Part shown: in pieces, positions 46,898 to 56,290 of the stretch
Layout: each line of letters begins with the position of its first letter
Position numbering within the stretch: position 1 is the stretch's first letter
Position numbers and translations under genes: made by a program
The notes under the pieces: generated by a model
Seen by the model: the letters and a program-made list of their open reading frames with translations, nothing else
Database searches by the model: none
What the model was told of the DNA's origin: nothing
Assembly (NCBI RefSeq): GCF_024662215.1
Contig: NZ_CP096115.1
Location: forward strand, 2,802,935-2,866,934
Reading direction: 5' to 3'
DNA from: Methanoplanus endosymbiosus
Lineage (GTDB): Archaea > Halobacteriota > Methanomicrobia > Methanomicrobiales > Methanomicrobiaceae
DNA length: 64,000 nt

Positions 46898-47117
46898 TCA
46901 AAGGAGTTCACAGAACTCTTCAGTTGTCAGACCGGTCTTAGACAGAATAGACTGAAGAGTTTTTGGTGCAAGGATTTTACCTGAATGGACAGTTACAATT
47001 ACATCGTTTTCCCGGTTGTGAAAATAGTGATGCCTCTCTCTGATACCTACAGGCTCAAAACCAGCTTTTTTGAGAGCCTTAATGACCTTTTCCCCGGAAA
47101 TTCGTAAAAAGCTTCAT
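46898..47117 (-). pseudogene. hicA: HicA-type toxin, frameshifted
   Basis: The minus-strand sequence encodes a HicA toxin (KALKKAGFEPVGIRERHHYFHN, ALPKTLQS-like, TTEEF). One extra base near 47100 (CTTTTTACG rather than CTTCCACG as at 62240) shifts the frame in the first codons. Length is otherwise that of the family (73 codons). It is the duplicate of the pair at 62031-62487. Confidence 0.82.
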
Positions 47118-47171
47118 ATTCCGGCTTTTGCAGTATTCATTGAAACAGTTACTTCAACCGGAACTGGCTTA
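47114..47171 (-). pseudogene. hicB: HicB antitoxin, 3' remnant
   Basis: The sequence corresponds to the last 19 codons of the HicB gene at 62253-62487 (VPVEVTVSMNTAKAGI-type end). It is then joined to the end of the DUF4062 regulator gene at 47169. A recombination junction is the simplest reading. Confidence 0.7.
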
Positions 47172-48331
47172 CACTTCGCTTTCAGTTTCCCGAACTTTTC
47201 TGCCCTTTTTTGTAAGCCGGTATTTCTGCAGACGACTCTGTGGTTTATCAGGGATAGTCATCTCAATAAGTCCTGATTCAATTGCAGGCCGGATATATCT
47301 TATCCGAATATTTTCCTCACTTTTAAGTCCCATTCTCTCCTGAATTTCCTGCCGGGTCATCTTAGCATCTAATATCATCAAAAGTCTCCTGACTTCCCCT
47401 GTGACTTCCCCTGTGACTTCCCCTGTGATTTCATAAGGTGGCAGACCTGCTTTATCACTTTTTAACGGTCTGTAGATTACTACTTCAAATCCATCTGTCA
47501 TTAGAAAATCAGGTTCTTTAAGGTTAACTTTCCGGCATTGCTCAATCATATCGCCTGTGCCTGTGCCCATACGTTCTATATACCTTGTAAGGTACATTGG
47601 TTCTGCCAGAAGTGGGTTATTTGGGACAGAACCATGAGCTTCCTTCAGTTTTTCAATTGTCAGAGATGGGGGCAGCCTCCCTGGATTCCAGACAACCAGG
47701 CGGTCTGAAAAGAGCATAACCTGTACACTGCCATTGCCTGTATAATCCCTGTGTGCAACAGCATTGACTATCGCTTCAGCAACAACTTCTTTTGGGATTT
47801 CGTATTTAACAGGTGCCTGAGGACCGTATTCCCGCGTCCCTACAGATAAATCCAGTTTACTCAGCACAAAATCAACTGCCTGATCTACTATCTCAAAAAC
47901 TGTGCCTTTGTACACCTGATATGAAGGGATTGGTTTGGAAACCCTGGTTCCATGGAAATGAGCACATTTAATTTCAGAAGACAAAAGGAAGCGCTGAGGG
48001 TTCCTGCCAAAAAGAAGAACCGAAGCGTTTGTCAGAAATCCATCGTCAAGAAGATTAAGGTGTTCTAACAAATCTGAAAAGTTTTCATCTTCCTTTAAAG
48101 GGAAATTCCGGATAGCCCTTGCAGATTTTATAAACCATCTCATCCTCTCCGGGTCAAGATCTTCAAACGAAGCTTTTAGACATGGTGAAGTGTCAAAAGG
48201 CCCTGATCTTACGATCATGGCAGCAGAAAGCCCACGACTTTAGCCGTGGGATGAATGCGTCTATATCACGACAATAAATATATATTCTTGCCCCCTAGGT
48301 AATAATACTGTTGGCAAAAAAAGAACGTTAG

Positions 48332-48715
48332 ACTCATGCGAATACCTGCGTATATAATATTGGGTGCCATATTATTTGGTGTCCTAAATATAGACGAAAT
48401 GTCCTACAACCTGATGTTGCAGTAAGGTTGAAAGAGTTATTGTATGAAAAAGCATCTGATATTGGTGTGGTAATTGAGGTCATGGAGATTATGCCGGACC
48501 ACCTACATTTATTTGTTAAAACAAAACCAACTGCAAGTCCACATTGGGTTATCCAGCAATTTAAAGGTTATACTTCAAGAATTTTAAGACAGGAGTTTAG
48601 CACATTGAGAACCCGTCTTCCAACATTATGGACCAGAAGTTATTATTGTGAGAGTTGTGGTCATATTTCAGACGAAATTGTAAAAAAATACATCGAAGAT
48701 CAAAAAAAGAACTAA
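48332..48715 (+). pseudogene. tnpA: IS200/IS605 Y1 transposase TnpA, start codon missing
   Basis: The frame encodes a Y1 HUH transposase (IGCHIIWCPKYRRNVL, MPDHLHLFVKT with the HxH motif, and a Tyr in SYYCESCGHI followed by DEIVKKYIEDQ). No ATG, GTG or TTG lies in frame before residue 33, and a TAG stands just before the sequence (48329-48331), so the N-terminus is damaged or uses an unusual start. The rest is intact. Confidence 0.75.
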
Positions 48716-48843
48716 TCATGATTTTGACATATAAAATCCGCCACAATCAGGACTTCACTGAAGAACTAAAAAAAGCCTTTAAAGTAGCGGAGTTTGCAGT
48801 CAGGAATCCAAAATGCAGGTCTTCTAAAGCAGTTAAACATATT

Positions 48844-50558
48844 CAGTACTTTAAATTAAGTGCTCGATTAATATTTAAAATTGATGAATATTGTTTTAAA
48901 AATGTCTTACTGTATGCCCCTAAATTGAATATTATATCCAAATGTCCTGCATTTCAAATTTGAGGGATAAAAATGTATTTTGTAAACCGATTTTGGTTAA
49001 CACCATTTTATCCCACTTGAACCACAACACACTGCTTCATATTTCATGAATAAATGTCTGAATAAATGAGTTTGAATCGAAATTATACCGTTTCCAGTAA
49101 AGATATTGTAAAATTTAAAATAGCTACCGCTAAACCTGGCCATCTGCATACTCAATTCATGAAGATGTCTGAATATCAGCTTATGGCAATTTCATTAAGG
49201 CTCAATAAATGGAAATGCTCCCAAGCCTCTTTAATTAAGATAGTGATAAAATGGTGCAAGGGAAATCGATCTCTATAAATTACCTTTGGTCCCCTCTGAA
49301 GTTTTGCAAATCTCTTCCATTTGATTGAAACCCAATGGTTCTGTATTATAAAAGAGATTAAAAAATAATAAAACCTAACTACCGGATCCTTAGTGGATGT
49401 CCTTGCACCACTTTTATTAGCAAGGACATATGTGGACTCAATGGCAAATCTGTGTTTATACAATCTTCTAATCGATTTTGGAGATTTACATACCTTATAA
49501 ACTACAAATGCTCGATGAAGTACACCATTTTTGCCTTTCTTTCCCATTTGATAGACAATACAGTCAACTATTTCTATCTCCAATGGGAACTTTGATTTTG
49601 AATTTAGGGTGTGTTTAAAGGATTTTGATTTTTTACCTTTTAGATTCTTTTTGAGTTCCTCACCATGTTGCTTCACCGGCATGAGGTGTGGGACATCTGA
49701 TTCTTTTAGGTAGCTAAAGATTTTACCTGTGTAGAACTCCCTGTCTAACATTAAACATTTTATTTTCAGACCTAAACTCCGAATTAACTCAACACATGTT
49801 TTTATTCCATCAAAATTATTATCATTATCTTTCCAGGGAATAACAAGAAGGGTGAGGTGCTTATCCTGGTCCACAATCGATAAAGTCATGTAAGCAAAGA
49901 ACTTGGTTGTCGATGCTTTCTTCTTGTTGCGTATAATATTAGGATCTTCTTCTTCGTCTTTAACCCCATAATATGGCTTGAGGGTTTTATCAATAGCAAA
50001 ATTGTAAGCCCTGCCTTCTATAATTATGCCTTCCCCTGCCAATAAAAGTATTTTAGAGGAATCTGATTCTAATTTCTCCATGTCAATATTATGTAAATAT
50101 TTCAGACAGGTTGTATGGGATGGCAAACCATCTGTCATTTTTACAAGTCCTGAAATCGAATTTTTAGAACATGCCGCTGCTATTGTTCCTCTTACAATTG
50201 TTTTTGAATCATAATATCTGCCATCTGGAAAGGAGATATGATCCTCAATAATATCACAGATCAATTCAAGTTTTCCAAGCTTCAGTCCTGTATCTGACTG
50301 GATTTTGCTGTTTTTTTGACCAAATATTGCCACAAGGATGATGTTTTGGAGGCAATATATATCTATTGATTGGCAATTGGTACATCAAAAAAACAAGATC
50401 ATATTGAACATTTGTCTGATTCAGATTGTGCAAACATTCCACGGCACGCAGCAGAGGTTTTGACACAATATAATATTGAGAAGTACTTAACTATTTGAGT
50501 TTAGGCAGAAAACTCCGGGGTCTTATGTGATGAAATTTGCGGAATCTTTAAAGTACTG
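48844..50558 (-). mobile_element. ISH3-family element inserted in tnpB
   Basis: The 1715-base element begins CAGTACTTTAAA and ends, reverse complemented, CAGTACTTTAAA as well, with ATATT duplicated on both sides (48839-48843 and 50559-50563). It carries one transposase gene on the minus strand. Removing it plus one ATATT restores the tnpB frame exactly. Confidence 0.9.
49176..50333 (-). CDS. ISH3-family DDE transposase
   Basis: The 385-residue protein has candidate catalytic residues in FAIDKTLKPYYG, in CLMLDREFYTGKIFSYL and in KHRFAIESTYVLANK. The motif order fits the ISH3 (IS4-related) group common in archaea. The frame is intact, starting at ATG 50333 about 225 bases inside the element's right end. 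The element is nested within an older IS605-type element. Confidence 0.85.
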   Translation of the reverse strand: MAIFGQKNSKIQSDTGLKLGKLELICDIIEDHISFPDGRYYDSKTIVRGTIAAACSKNSISGLVKMTDGLPSHTTCLKYLHNIDMEKLESDSSKILLLAGEGIIIEGRAYNFAIDKTLKPYYGVKDEEEDPNIIRNKKKASTTKFFAYMTLSIVDQDKHLTLLVIPWKDNDNNFDGIKTCVELIRSLGLKIKCLMLDREFYTGKIFSYLKESDVPHLMPVKQHGEELKKNLKGKKSKSFKHTLNSKSKFPLEIEIVDCIVYQMGKKGKNGVLHRAFVVYKVCKSPKSIRRLYKHRFAIESTYVLANKSGARTSTKDPVVRFYYFLISFIIQNHWVSIKWKRFAKLQRGPKVIYRDRFPLHHFITILIKEAWEHFHLLSLNEIAIS

Positions 50559-52029
50559 ATATTGGACTTAAATCAGCAATATCTAACCAAATATTGCGGA
50601 AATATGGTAGCCAGAAAAAGATTAAACGAGTACATAATGTAAATTTAGTTATTCCAAATCAATCAATCAGAGTCGATAAAGATAATCGGATTATCACAAT
50701 AGTTCCATTAAAATTAACATTGAATTATCAATTCCCTGATTTTGAGAAGATAAATCAAATTGAAATTGATAAAGAGTTTGCTTATATATCATGTACCGTC
50801 AAAGAAGAGTCCGGGATGATACCCTCTGCATTTATAGGGGTTGATCGGAACACTACGGGCCATATTGTTGTATTGGCAAATCCAGATACTGGAAAAATTG
50901 AAAAGCTTGGTAAAAAAGCACTTCATATCCACAATAAATATTCTGCAATTCGTAAACGACTTCAAAGACAGGGAAAATTCAGACAATTGAAGAAGATAAA
51001 GGATAGAGAATCCCGAATCATCAGAGATTTAAATCATAAAATTAGTCGCTGGATTGTTAATATTGCTAAAGAACAAAATGCAGGTCTTGTATTTGAAGAT
51101 TTAAAAGGAATTCGTAACTCCCGGAAACAGAGTAAATCGTTTAAATACGCCTTGAACAGTTGGTCATTTTATCAACTACAGTTATTTGTAGAATATAAGG
51201 CTAAGCTGCTTGGCGTTCCGGTGTATTATATAGATCCTGCATATACATCTCAAAACTGTTCAATTTGTGGTAAAATAGGAATTCGTAACGGAAAAGAGTT
51301 TAAGTGTCCACATTGTGGCCACGTTGATCATGCTGATGTAAATGCTGCATTCAACATAGCAAATCGTCAAAAAAGCATGGTTGATCGTGTACAGAAAGAG
51401 ATGTACACGATGGGAGCACTGATACCCCACGACGCAATGTTTGAAGAATGTCAAACAACGTCAGAACCCCACGTGCTTTAGCCGTGGGAGTATGTCAGTA
51501 ACTGCTTTTCTATAAGATATTCAACAAGTGCAGAGTATACTCCGGAAAGGAGTTCTGCTGATGTATCAAATCTTTTCCGTGTAATTTCTTTCTGTACTCT
51601 TCCAACAAGAAGCTGCATTTTCATATCCCTGGAAGAATCATCTGAGCCTCTGACATAAATCAGACGATATTTGTTAAGTTTTGTGGCAAGGTTAAATTCC
51701 TTTTCTGTCGGTGATAAACCGTCATCATCTATAGAGCCATAATTATACCCAAAAAGACCAACATAAACATCACATTGCTTAACTTCCTCCAGATATAGTT
51801 CATCAGGTCTGCGGCTTACAGCCGGAAGATCTTCAAACAGAAAAACTTCAAAAAATCTTCGCATCAGAGCATCACCCTGCAGGTAATCCCTTAGTCTTGC
51901 TCTTTCTTCAGCGAATTCTTTCTGAACACTACTTATGAATATTCGGATTGGAATCATTTTAAAACTCAGGTCCAGAGATTATTGTCATTATTTTATTTTA
52001 TAAGTCATTATATCTTATAATTTCTGTAA

Positions 52030-52250
52030 ATTATTCAGATTCCGCACCAAAAAAAGTAAACACAACCTCATATTAAGAGAAGATAATTGTTATAACTGCC
52101 CCGGCAGTGACAAGTGAACTTCACTATCATCTTTGACCGGAGATGTAAGCTACCGGGCTTTAGTGAACTAAGCCATGCTTTCGAGAGTGACGTTTCCTGC
52201 GAGTGTATTAAAAATAGTCATGTTACAAATTGTAATTTCATTACAACCTG
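52030..52250 (-). repeat. repeat copy E: short worn acetyltransferase fragment and shared flank
   Basis: Patches such as GCCCCGGCAGTGACAAGTG match the acetyltransferase C-terminal region. The following 130 bases (AGATGTAAGCTACCGGG, CATGCTTTCGAGAGTGAC, TTTCCTGCGAGTG, TGTAATTT) are repeated almost unchanged at 59600-59700 before the paralogue of the next gene. No frame survives. Confidence 0.65.
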
Positions 52251-52252
52251 AA

Positions 52253-52462
52253 TCATTCATTGTCTGATTCATTACGTTTTTTAATAATCCCTTCTACAAC
52301 TTTATCAAAATCTGTTTCAAGCCATTTTTTCCGTTCTTTTGTATAATCGCCACTGCCATGTGAATAACTCTGAATAAACCTTACAGCGTCTTTCGGGCCC
52401 AGATTTTTTACCAGAATTTCAAATCCTGTTATTCTGATCTCATTTAGTGTTTTCGTCTCCAT
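52253..52462 (-). CDS. 69-residue protein overlapping a PIN gene, copy 1
   Basis: The sequence (LNEIRITGFEILVKNLGPKDAVRFIQSYSHG followed by DYTKERKKWLETDFDKVVEGI) is compact, has a Lys/Glu-rich helical end, and is nearly identical to the gene at 59712-59921. Its first 8 codons overlap the end of the PIN-domain gene upstream by 23 bases, which is typical of a toxin-antitoxin pair. I infer an antitoxin role for the PIN toxin. The family is not recognised by name. Confidence 0.7.
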   Translation of the reverse strand: METKTLNEIRITGFEILVKNLGPKDAVRFIQSYSHGSGDYTKERKKWLETDFDKVVEGIIKKRNESDNE

Positions 52463-52888
52463 ATATTTCCTCCATAAGCCATTTTAATGGATTATTTACC
52501 TTAATGGATACATTTTTTTCCTGCTTTTTTAAATGTTTGATCAGCAGATCATCGGTAGTCAGAAATAATGCTCCAATACTTTCTGCTACAGCTACGTGAA
52601 GGGCATCAAATGTGTCAATGCCATTATTGTGAAGAATACGGGCACGCTTAATTATTTTTTTATTTATTACTACTTTTTCCTCAGCAGGAATAAGGAAATT
52701 CCTGATGGCCTCAATTTTCTCCTCATCCGGAATATTTCGTAGTCAATGACTTCACTCCCGATTAATTTCCAGTCTGCCATACATCTGTTCAGTATTGCAG
52801 TTACTGCTTCTGCCTCCATACTGATCCTGTATGATGTCTGATCATCAAAAGGTCTGCAAAGACAGCATACGTCAAGATATATTTTCAT
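52440..52888 (-). pseudogene. PIN-domain toxin, one frameshift
   Basis: ATG at 52888 begins KIYLDVCCLCRPFDD, the PIN start with the first Asp. A frame change near 52735 separates YEIFR from IPDEEKIEAI. The other frame continues through NGIDTFDALHVAVAESIG and FLTTDDLLIKHL to a TGA overlapping the 69-residue gene. All active-site residues are visible across the two frames, so a single-base event inactivated it. Confidence 0.85.
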
Positions 52889-53100
52889 GTACCTGCCCAA
52901 ATAATAACAGATCACACTATTATTGTATGATATATATTCTTATCTGTAAAGAGTCACTGTCTGAAAATCCGGGTGAGCCGATTATTCTAAGCTTTTTGTC
53001 CATATTCATCTCTTTATCCTGGCAGTCAGAAGTAATATCCAGTCCCATTTAACGATACATTGACTCTTCAACATTATTACAATGATTCTTCTCTAAATTA

Positions 53101-53326
53101 TCAGAGCAAATCCATGAATTCATCAGGAGTTAAACCAGCTTCCCTTATGATTGCTCTAAGCGTACCACGTGAAATTTAATTGTGATTTGGAATTGTCAGA
53201 GGTCTTTTTTCCGGATGCCGAAGATGAATATGACTTCCTTTCTGGCCATAAACATAATATCCCTCTTTAGAAAAAGCCTTTATAACCTGGTTGCCTGACA
53301 AAACCGGAACTTTAGAACTTATACAT
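53101..53326 (-). pseudogene. hicA: HicA-type toxin, nonsense and start damage
   Basis: The sequence encodes VLSGNQVIKAFSKEGYYVYGQKGSHI and LTIPNHN, then an in-frame TAA at 53176-53178 where the paralogue near 56190 has GAA, then REAGLTPDEFMDLL. The beginning is out of frame with the only ATG. It is the 3' partner of the HicB pseudogene that follows at 53319. Confidence 0.85.
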
Positions 53327-53671
53327 TTACTGCAACAAAAGCTTCAGTCATACCATTCTCCGGTCTTAAAGGGATTCCTTCTTCTGCAAGGGATTTAAGA
53401 TGGAGTTCTATGGCTTCTGTTATATTCTCTTTTGCCTCTTTTTCTGTCCTGCCCTGTGATATACATCCGGGAAGGGAAGGGACAGTTGCAGTATAGTCTA
53501 ATGCGAAACTTTCCGGAAAAATCCGGAAAGTCTGCTTAAGACTATGTAGTGCGGTTAGAGTGCACGCTTTAGAATAATCTTCATTTCATTCCGATTATTC
53601 CAAAACGTAAAGTTCTGCACTATAAACCAACCGTCTTCATCTTTTTCGAGAAGAATTTTAAACTGAATCAT
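53319..53671 (-). pseudogene. hicB: HicB antitoxin split by a hairpin-rich insertion
   Basis: The first 17 codons (MIQFKILLEKDEDGWFI) and the later frame (TVPSLPGCISQGRTEKEAKENI, to AFVAVNV) belong to one HicB protein. About 130 bases that do not belong to the family stand between them. The C-terminal part is otherwise intact. Without the insertion the pair of genes would be the usual hicB-hicA arrangement on the minus strand. Confidence 0.8.
53491..53624. mobile_element. two-hairpin insertion in hicB
   Basis: The insertion holds two adjacent long imperfect palindromes. The first, 53495-53549, has a perfect 10-base core (ACTTTCCGGA and TCCGGAAAGT around a 4-base loop). The second, about 53551-53623, pairs TAGTGC and GAATAATC with GATTATTC and GCACTA. 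A TATA-like repeat flanks it (GCAGTATAG on one side, CACTATAAA on the other). It has no gene. Confidence 0.5.
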
Positions 53672-53798
53672 TTTTCCAGGTCCTAAAATGCCTATGTAAT
53701 AACTAATGTCTTACAGAAATAATATATTTTTCATGCCTGATCTCATAACCCCGGCAACTGCCATAATCTCCCCGATGAAAGGGTTTTGAAAACCGGAA

Positions 53799-54310
53799 TC
53801 ATCTCCTGGACCCCTCAGGTAACTCCTTAAACCGTGCCGGTGCACTGAATGCCAAAACGACTTCCGGAAACATCTTTTGTCACAACAGCACCGGCAGCGA
53901 CAAGTGCACCCTCACCGACCACAACTCCGGGGAGGATGGTTGCATTGGCACCGATGGAGGAACCTTTCTTTATCACCGGACCTTTTATTCCTCCGCGTGG
54001 AGGGTACGGGTCATTGATAAGTACTGCATTCGGGCCGATGAAGACATTGTCCTCAATTACTACGTCAGTCGGGATATAGACAAGGCTCTGAAGTGAGACA
54101 TTATTCCCGATTGTACAGTTGCCTTCAATGATAACTGAACTGCCGACAGAGACATTGTCACCGATTGTTGTCTTCTCCCGAATCATTACTGAATGTCCGG
54201 ATGAGAAGTTGTCACCAATTGTAACATCACTGTAGATAATTGTCCCCGGCCTTAAGACAAAATTGTTGCCAATTGTAACACCTGTGAAATCTTCTTTGCC
54301 GGAGGTTTTG
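53799..54310 (-). pseudogene. repeat copy F: acetyltransferase gene, two breaks
   Basis: It retains most of the hexapeptide-repeat protein ([66 protein letters not shown]). The first 30 codons are missing and one base change near 53865 shifts the frame before the C-terminus ([13 protein letters not shown]). Its stop overlaps the start of a DegT-type gene fragment (ATGATTCCGGTTTTC) that is worn within 25 codons. This shows that the ancestor was an acetyltransferase-aminotransferase operon. Confidence 0.85.
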
Positions 54311-54340
54311 GAGCATATAATATTGTATATCAGGAAATAA

Positions 54341-54433
54341 TAATGAAATAACAAGACATTAATAATGTCAGTTCTTATTAAAATAATAATGAAATAACAA
54401 GACATTAATAATGTCAGTTCTTATTAAAATAAT
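54341..54433 (+). repeat. tandem duplication of the promoter region
   Basis: A 46-base unit (AATAATGAAATAACAAGACA followed by TTAATAATGTCAGTTCTTATTAAAAT) is present twice in direct succession just before the acylphosphatase-like gene. The paralogue at 35804 has one copy of a similar sequence. The unit contains the likely TATA box, so this gene may have two promoters in series. Confidence 0.75.
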
Positions 54434-54434
54434 A

Positions 54435-55739
54435 ATGAAGCGGATTCAAATCATTGTCAGTGGCAATATTCCGAATGCTGAATTCCGCGAGTATATTTTA
54501 AAAGAGGCTTTTAACAGAGACATTACAGGATATGTACAAAATCCTGGAAGTGGGAAGGTTGAAATTATTGCCGAAGGGAAGGAAGAAGAACTCCGGGCAT
54601 TTATTTCCCAGATAAATATAACAAGTCCACCCATTTATATAACTGAATGTAATATCACATGGCAGGACACAAAAGGGGAATTTAATGAATTTGAAATCCT
54701 GAAAGGAGAACTTAATGAAGAAGTCCATGAAAGAGGAGAATTTACCAGGATAGCTTTACAAAATGAATCTGCAACTTTAGATTTAATTCGTTCCTCAGTC
54801 ATGGATTCTGAATACGTCAGAACAAGAATAGAAAGAGTTCGTTATCTATTTAGATTTGAGACACTTTCATCATATATTGCAATAAGTGAGATAACATTTG
54901 CCAATAAAGGCAATGAATATATCGGAGTGATAAAATATGACCTCGGAGAATATAAGCCATTTCTTAAGATAACTGATTCAAATGGTGAATGTCTGGAATT
55001 TGCAAAAGCTAGGGAAGCAGGTAAGAATGGCAATTCAGATTATCTCATAAATATATATCTCCCATATAATCGTGAGTTAAAACCAAAATACAGGCGTACC
55101 CTTACATTTGAGAATTTTTCTCCTTATTCATGTAATGATGAAAGTCAAAAATATGAAAATGCAAATTATCTCAGATTTCATTTTGAGATGCCCGATGAAA
55201 TTAATTCCTATGTTGTAATTGAAGCTGCGGAGCATTTTGATTTCGATGATTATTTAGAAGTAATTGATCAGGATGGAGAAGTAATTGAAGATAATGTAAT
55301 GTCTCTTGCTGAAGAGATCAGATTTGTCAGCAGTAGAAGTGGAAAAAGGGCTTATTTTTCATTTAAAGGAGATGGATCAAAACGGATTTTAAGAATTACT
55401 CATCGGCACGATGTTCACAAAAGGTTGCTGAACTGGATAAGAGTAGGTTTAGTATTGGGTGTATTATCGGCAGTTTTTATACCGATTGGATTAATTTACT
55501 CTTTTGGTAATGGTTTCCTGAATAATTCAGGCCTTTTTATTACTTACCCGGTATTTGTTATTACAACTTTAGTCATTATCAAAGGTTGGCTTTTCCTTAA
55601 AGATCTTGATAGTGAACTTGAAAATTTAAATTTCTATTATATTCTTCTTGTAACTATCCTCGTTCTTGAATTAATAGGAATTTTTATGTTCTCTGTTCTA
55701 TTACAAGGTATGTGTCCGTTGTTTGGCAATTGCAATTGA
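54435..55739 (+). CDS. acylphosphatase-like membrane protein
   Basis: This intact 434-residue protein starts with an acylphosphatase-like domain (residues 1-90: IQIIVSGNIPNAEFREYI, then RDITGYVQNPGSGKVEIIAEG). The Arg and Asn known for acylphosphatase catalysis are kept (EFR, VQN), but the phosphate loop GxVQGVG is replaced by GNIPNAE, so activity is doubtful. A domain of about 220 residues without known match follows, then three membrane helices near the C-terminus (GLVLGVLSAVFIPIGLIY, FVITTLVIIKGWLFL, ILLVTILVLELIGIFMF). Start chosen at ATG 54435 because the paralogue begins there. It is followed by an ASCH-like small gene. Confidence 0.75.
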   Translation: MKRIQIIVSGNIPNAEFREYILKEAFNRDITGYVQNPGSGKVEIIAEGKEEELRAFISQINITSPPIYITECNITWQDTKGEFNEFEILKGELNEEVHERGEFTRIALQNESATLDLIRSSVMDSEYVRTRIERVRYLFRFETLSSYIAISEITFANKGNEYIGVIKYDLGEYKPFLKITDSNGECLEFAKAREAGKNGNSDYLINIYLPYNRELKPKYRRTLTFENFSPYSCNDESQKYENANYLRFHFEMPDEINSYVVIEAAEHFDFDDYLEVIDQDGEVIEDNVMSLAEEIRFVSSRSGKRAYFSFKGDGSKRILRITHRHDVHKRLLNWIRVGLVLGVLSAVFIPIGLIYSFGNGFLNNSGLFITYPVFVITTLVIIKGWLFLKDLDSELENLNFYYILLVTILVLELIGIFMFSVLLQGMCPLFGNCN

Positions 55740-55890
55740 ACGATTAATTCATCTATGCTGATAATGAAGTAGGTTTTAACAGTCTGGATGATTTGCCGGA
55801 GTTAAGTTATATAACCACCCACCTTTTAAATTCTTACTGCGGGTAAACATGGAGATACTAAATAATTAAATAATATTATGTCACACAAGT

Positions 55891-56034
55891 ATGATTATGA
55901 CTCATCGTGGTAAGGCAGCTCTTCTTTCAGTTAAAGCACCCTATGCAGAGATTATTCAGGGGAAAAAAGAATCTAAACTTGTAAAAAAAGAGATTGAGAT
56001 CGGCCTTAAAAAGAAGAGTATTATGAAGATTTAA
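55891..56034 (+). CDS. 47-residue ASCH-like small basic protein, paralogue of 37107
   Basis: The product (MTHRGKAALLSVKAPYAEII followed by a Lys-rich tail) matches the start of ASCH domains (LLSVKxxYAxxI-GKK) and the protein at 37107-37244. The ATG at 55891 gives two more residues than the one at 55897; the second fits the paralogue better. A TATA-like box (TAAATAATATTATG) lies about 25 bases before. It follows the acylphosphatase-like gene by 150 bases, as in the other copy. Confidence 0.65.
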   Translation: MIMTHRGKAALLSVKAPYAEIIQGKKESKLVKKEIEIGLKKKSIMKI

Positions 56035-56114
56035 AATATATTTCCTCCACACTTAACATCAGTTCTTTTCGTTCTAAGTCCACATAATTCATCCGGTTTT
56101 TCTACAGTTCACTC

Positions 56115-56290
56115 AGAGCAAATCCATGAATTCATCAGGAGTTAAACCAGCTTCCCTTATGATTGCTCTAAGGGTACCACATGAAATTTCATTATGATTT
56201 GGAATTGTCAGAGGTCTTTTTTCCGGATGCCGAAGATGAATATGACTTCCTTTCTGGTCATGAATATAACATCCCACTTTAGAAGGCACA
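56115..56290 (-). pseudogene. hicA: HicA-type toxin remnant, N-terminus missing
   Basis: The frame encodes CYIHDQKGSHIHLRHPEKR, LTIPNHNEIS and REAGLTPDEFMDLL, nearly the same as the HicA pseudogene at 53101 but without its nonsense codon. The first 25 codons are replaced by repeat sequence (AGGCACAGTCTGATATTTC) near 56290. No HicB partner is present. Confidence 0.82.

Larger units (their letters stand above)
48718..51481 (+). pseudogene. tnpB: TnpB, interrupted by an ISH3-like element
   Basis: The 5' part (48718-48843) encodes MILTYKIRHNQDF up to KAVKHI and the 3' part (50564-51481) resumes at GLKSAISNQILRKYG. The 5-base ATATT duplication proves the junction. The remaining gene has the RuvC-like acids in FIGVDRNT, FEDLKGIRNS and DHADVNAAFNIANR, and the zinc ribbon CSICGK...CPHCGH. 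Joined, it is a typical TnpB of about 350 residues, the RNA-guided nuclease ancestor of Cas12. The 3' part alone could start at TTG 50594 but lacks the N-terminus. Confidence 0.85.
48215..51494 (+). mobile_element. IS605-type element (tnpA + tnpB), with ISH3 insertion inside
   Basis: The left end has a hairpin (AGCCCACGACTTTAGCCGTGGGATG) and the right end a matching arm (CCCCACGTGCTTTAGCCGTGGG) at 51470-51490, the usual subterminal palindromes of IS605-like elements. There is no inverted terminal repeat or long target duplication. The borders were placed by restoring the host gene; TCA is ambiguous at both junctions. Without the ISH3-like insertion it would be about 1.56 kb. Confidence 0.82.
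47169..51957 (-). pseudogene. DUF4062/HATPase-type regulator split by an IS605-like element
   Basis: Two parts make one gene. The 5' part (51495-51957) encodes a DUF4062 domain (IRIFISSVQKEFAEERARLRD, VGLFGYNYG). The 3' part (47169-48217) continues at LIVRSGPFD and holds the RecG-C/HATPase-like region (AEAIVNAVAHRDYTGNGS, RYIERMGTGTGD), a GEVT repeat linker made by a 12-base tandem repeat near 47395-47435, and a winged-helix end. At CTGA|TCGTAAG the frames join exactly, giving about 503 residues. The inserted 3.3 kb stops translation. Such proteins are thought to be stress or defence regulators. Confidence 0.85.

Noticed and set aside
47390-47436. 12-base tandem repeat (GTGACTTCCCCT)
   Set aside because: It encodes a GEVT repeat linker in the DUF4062-type protein; a simple coding microsatellite.
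54341-54433. CRISPR repeats
   Set aside because: Only two units in direct contact without spacers; it is a tandem duplication.
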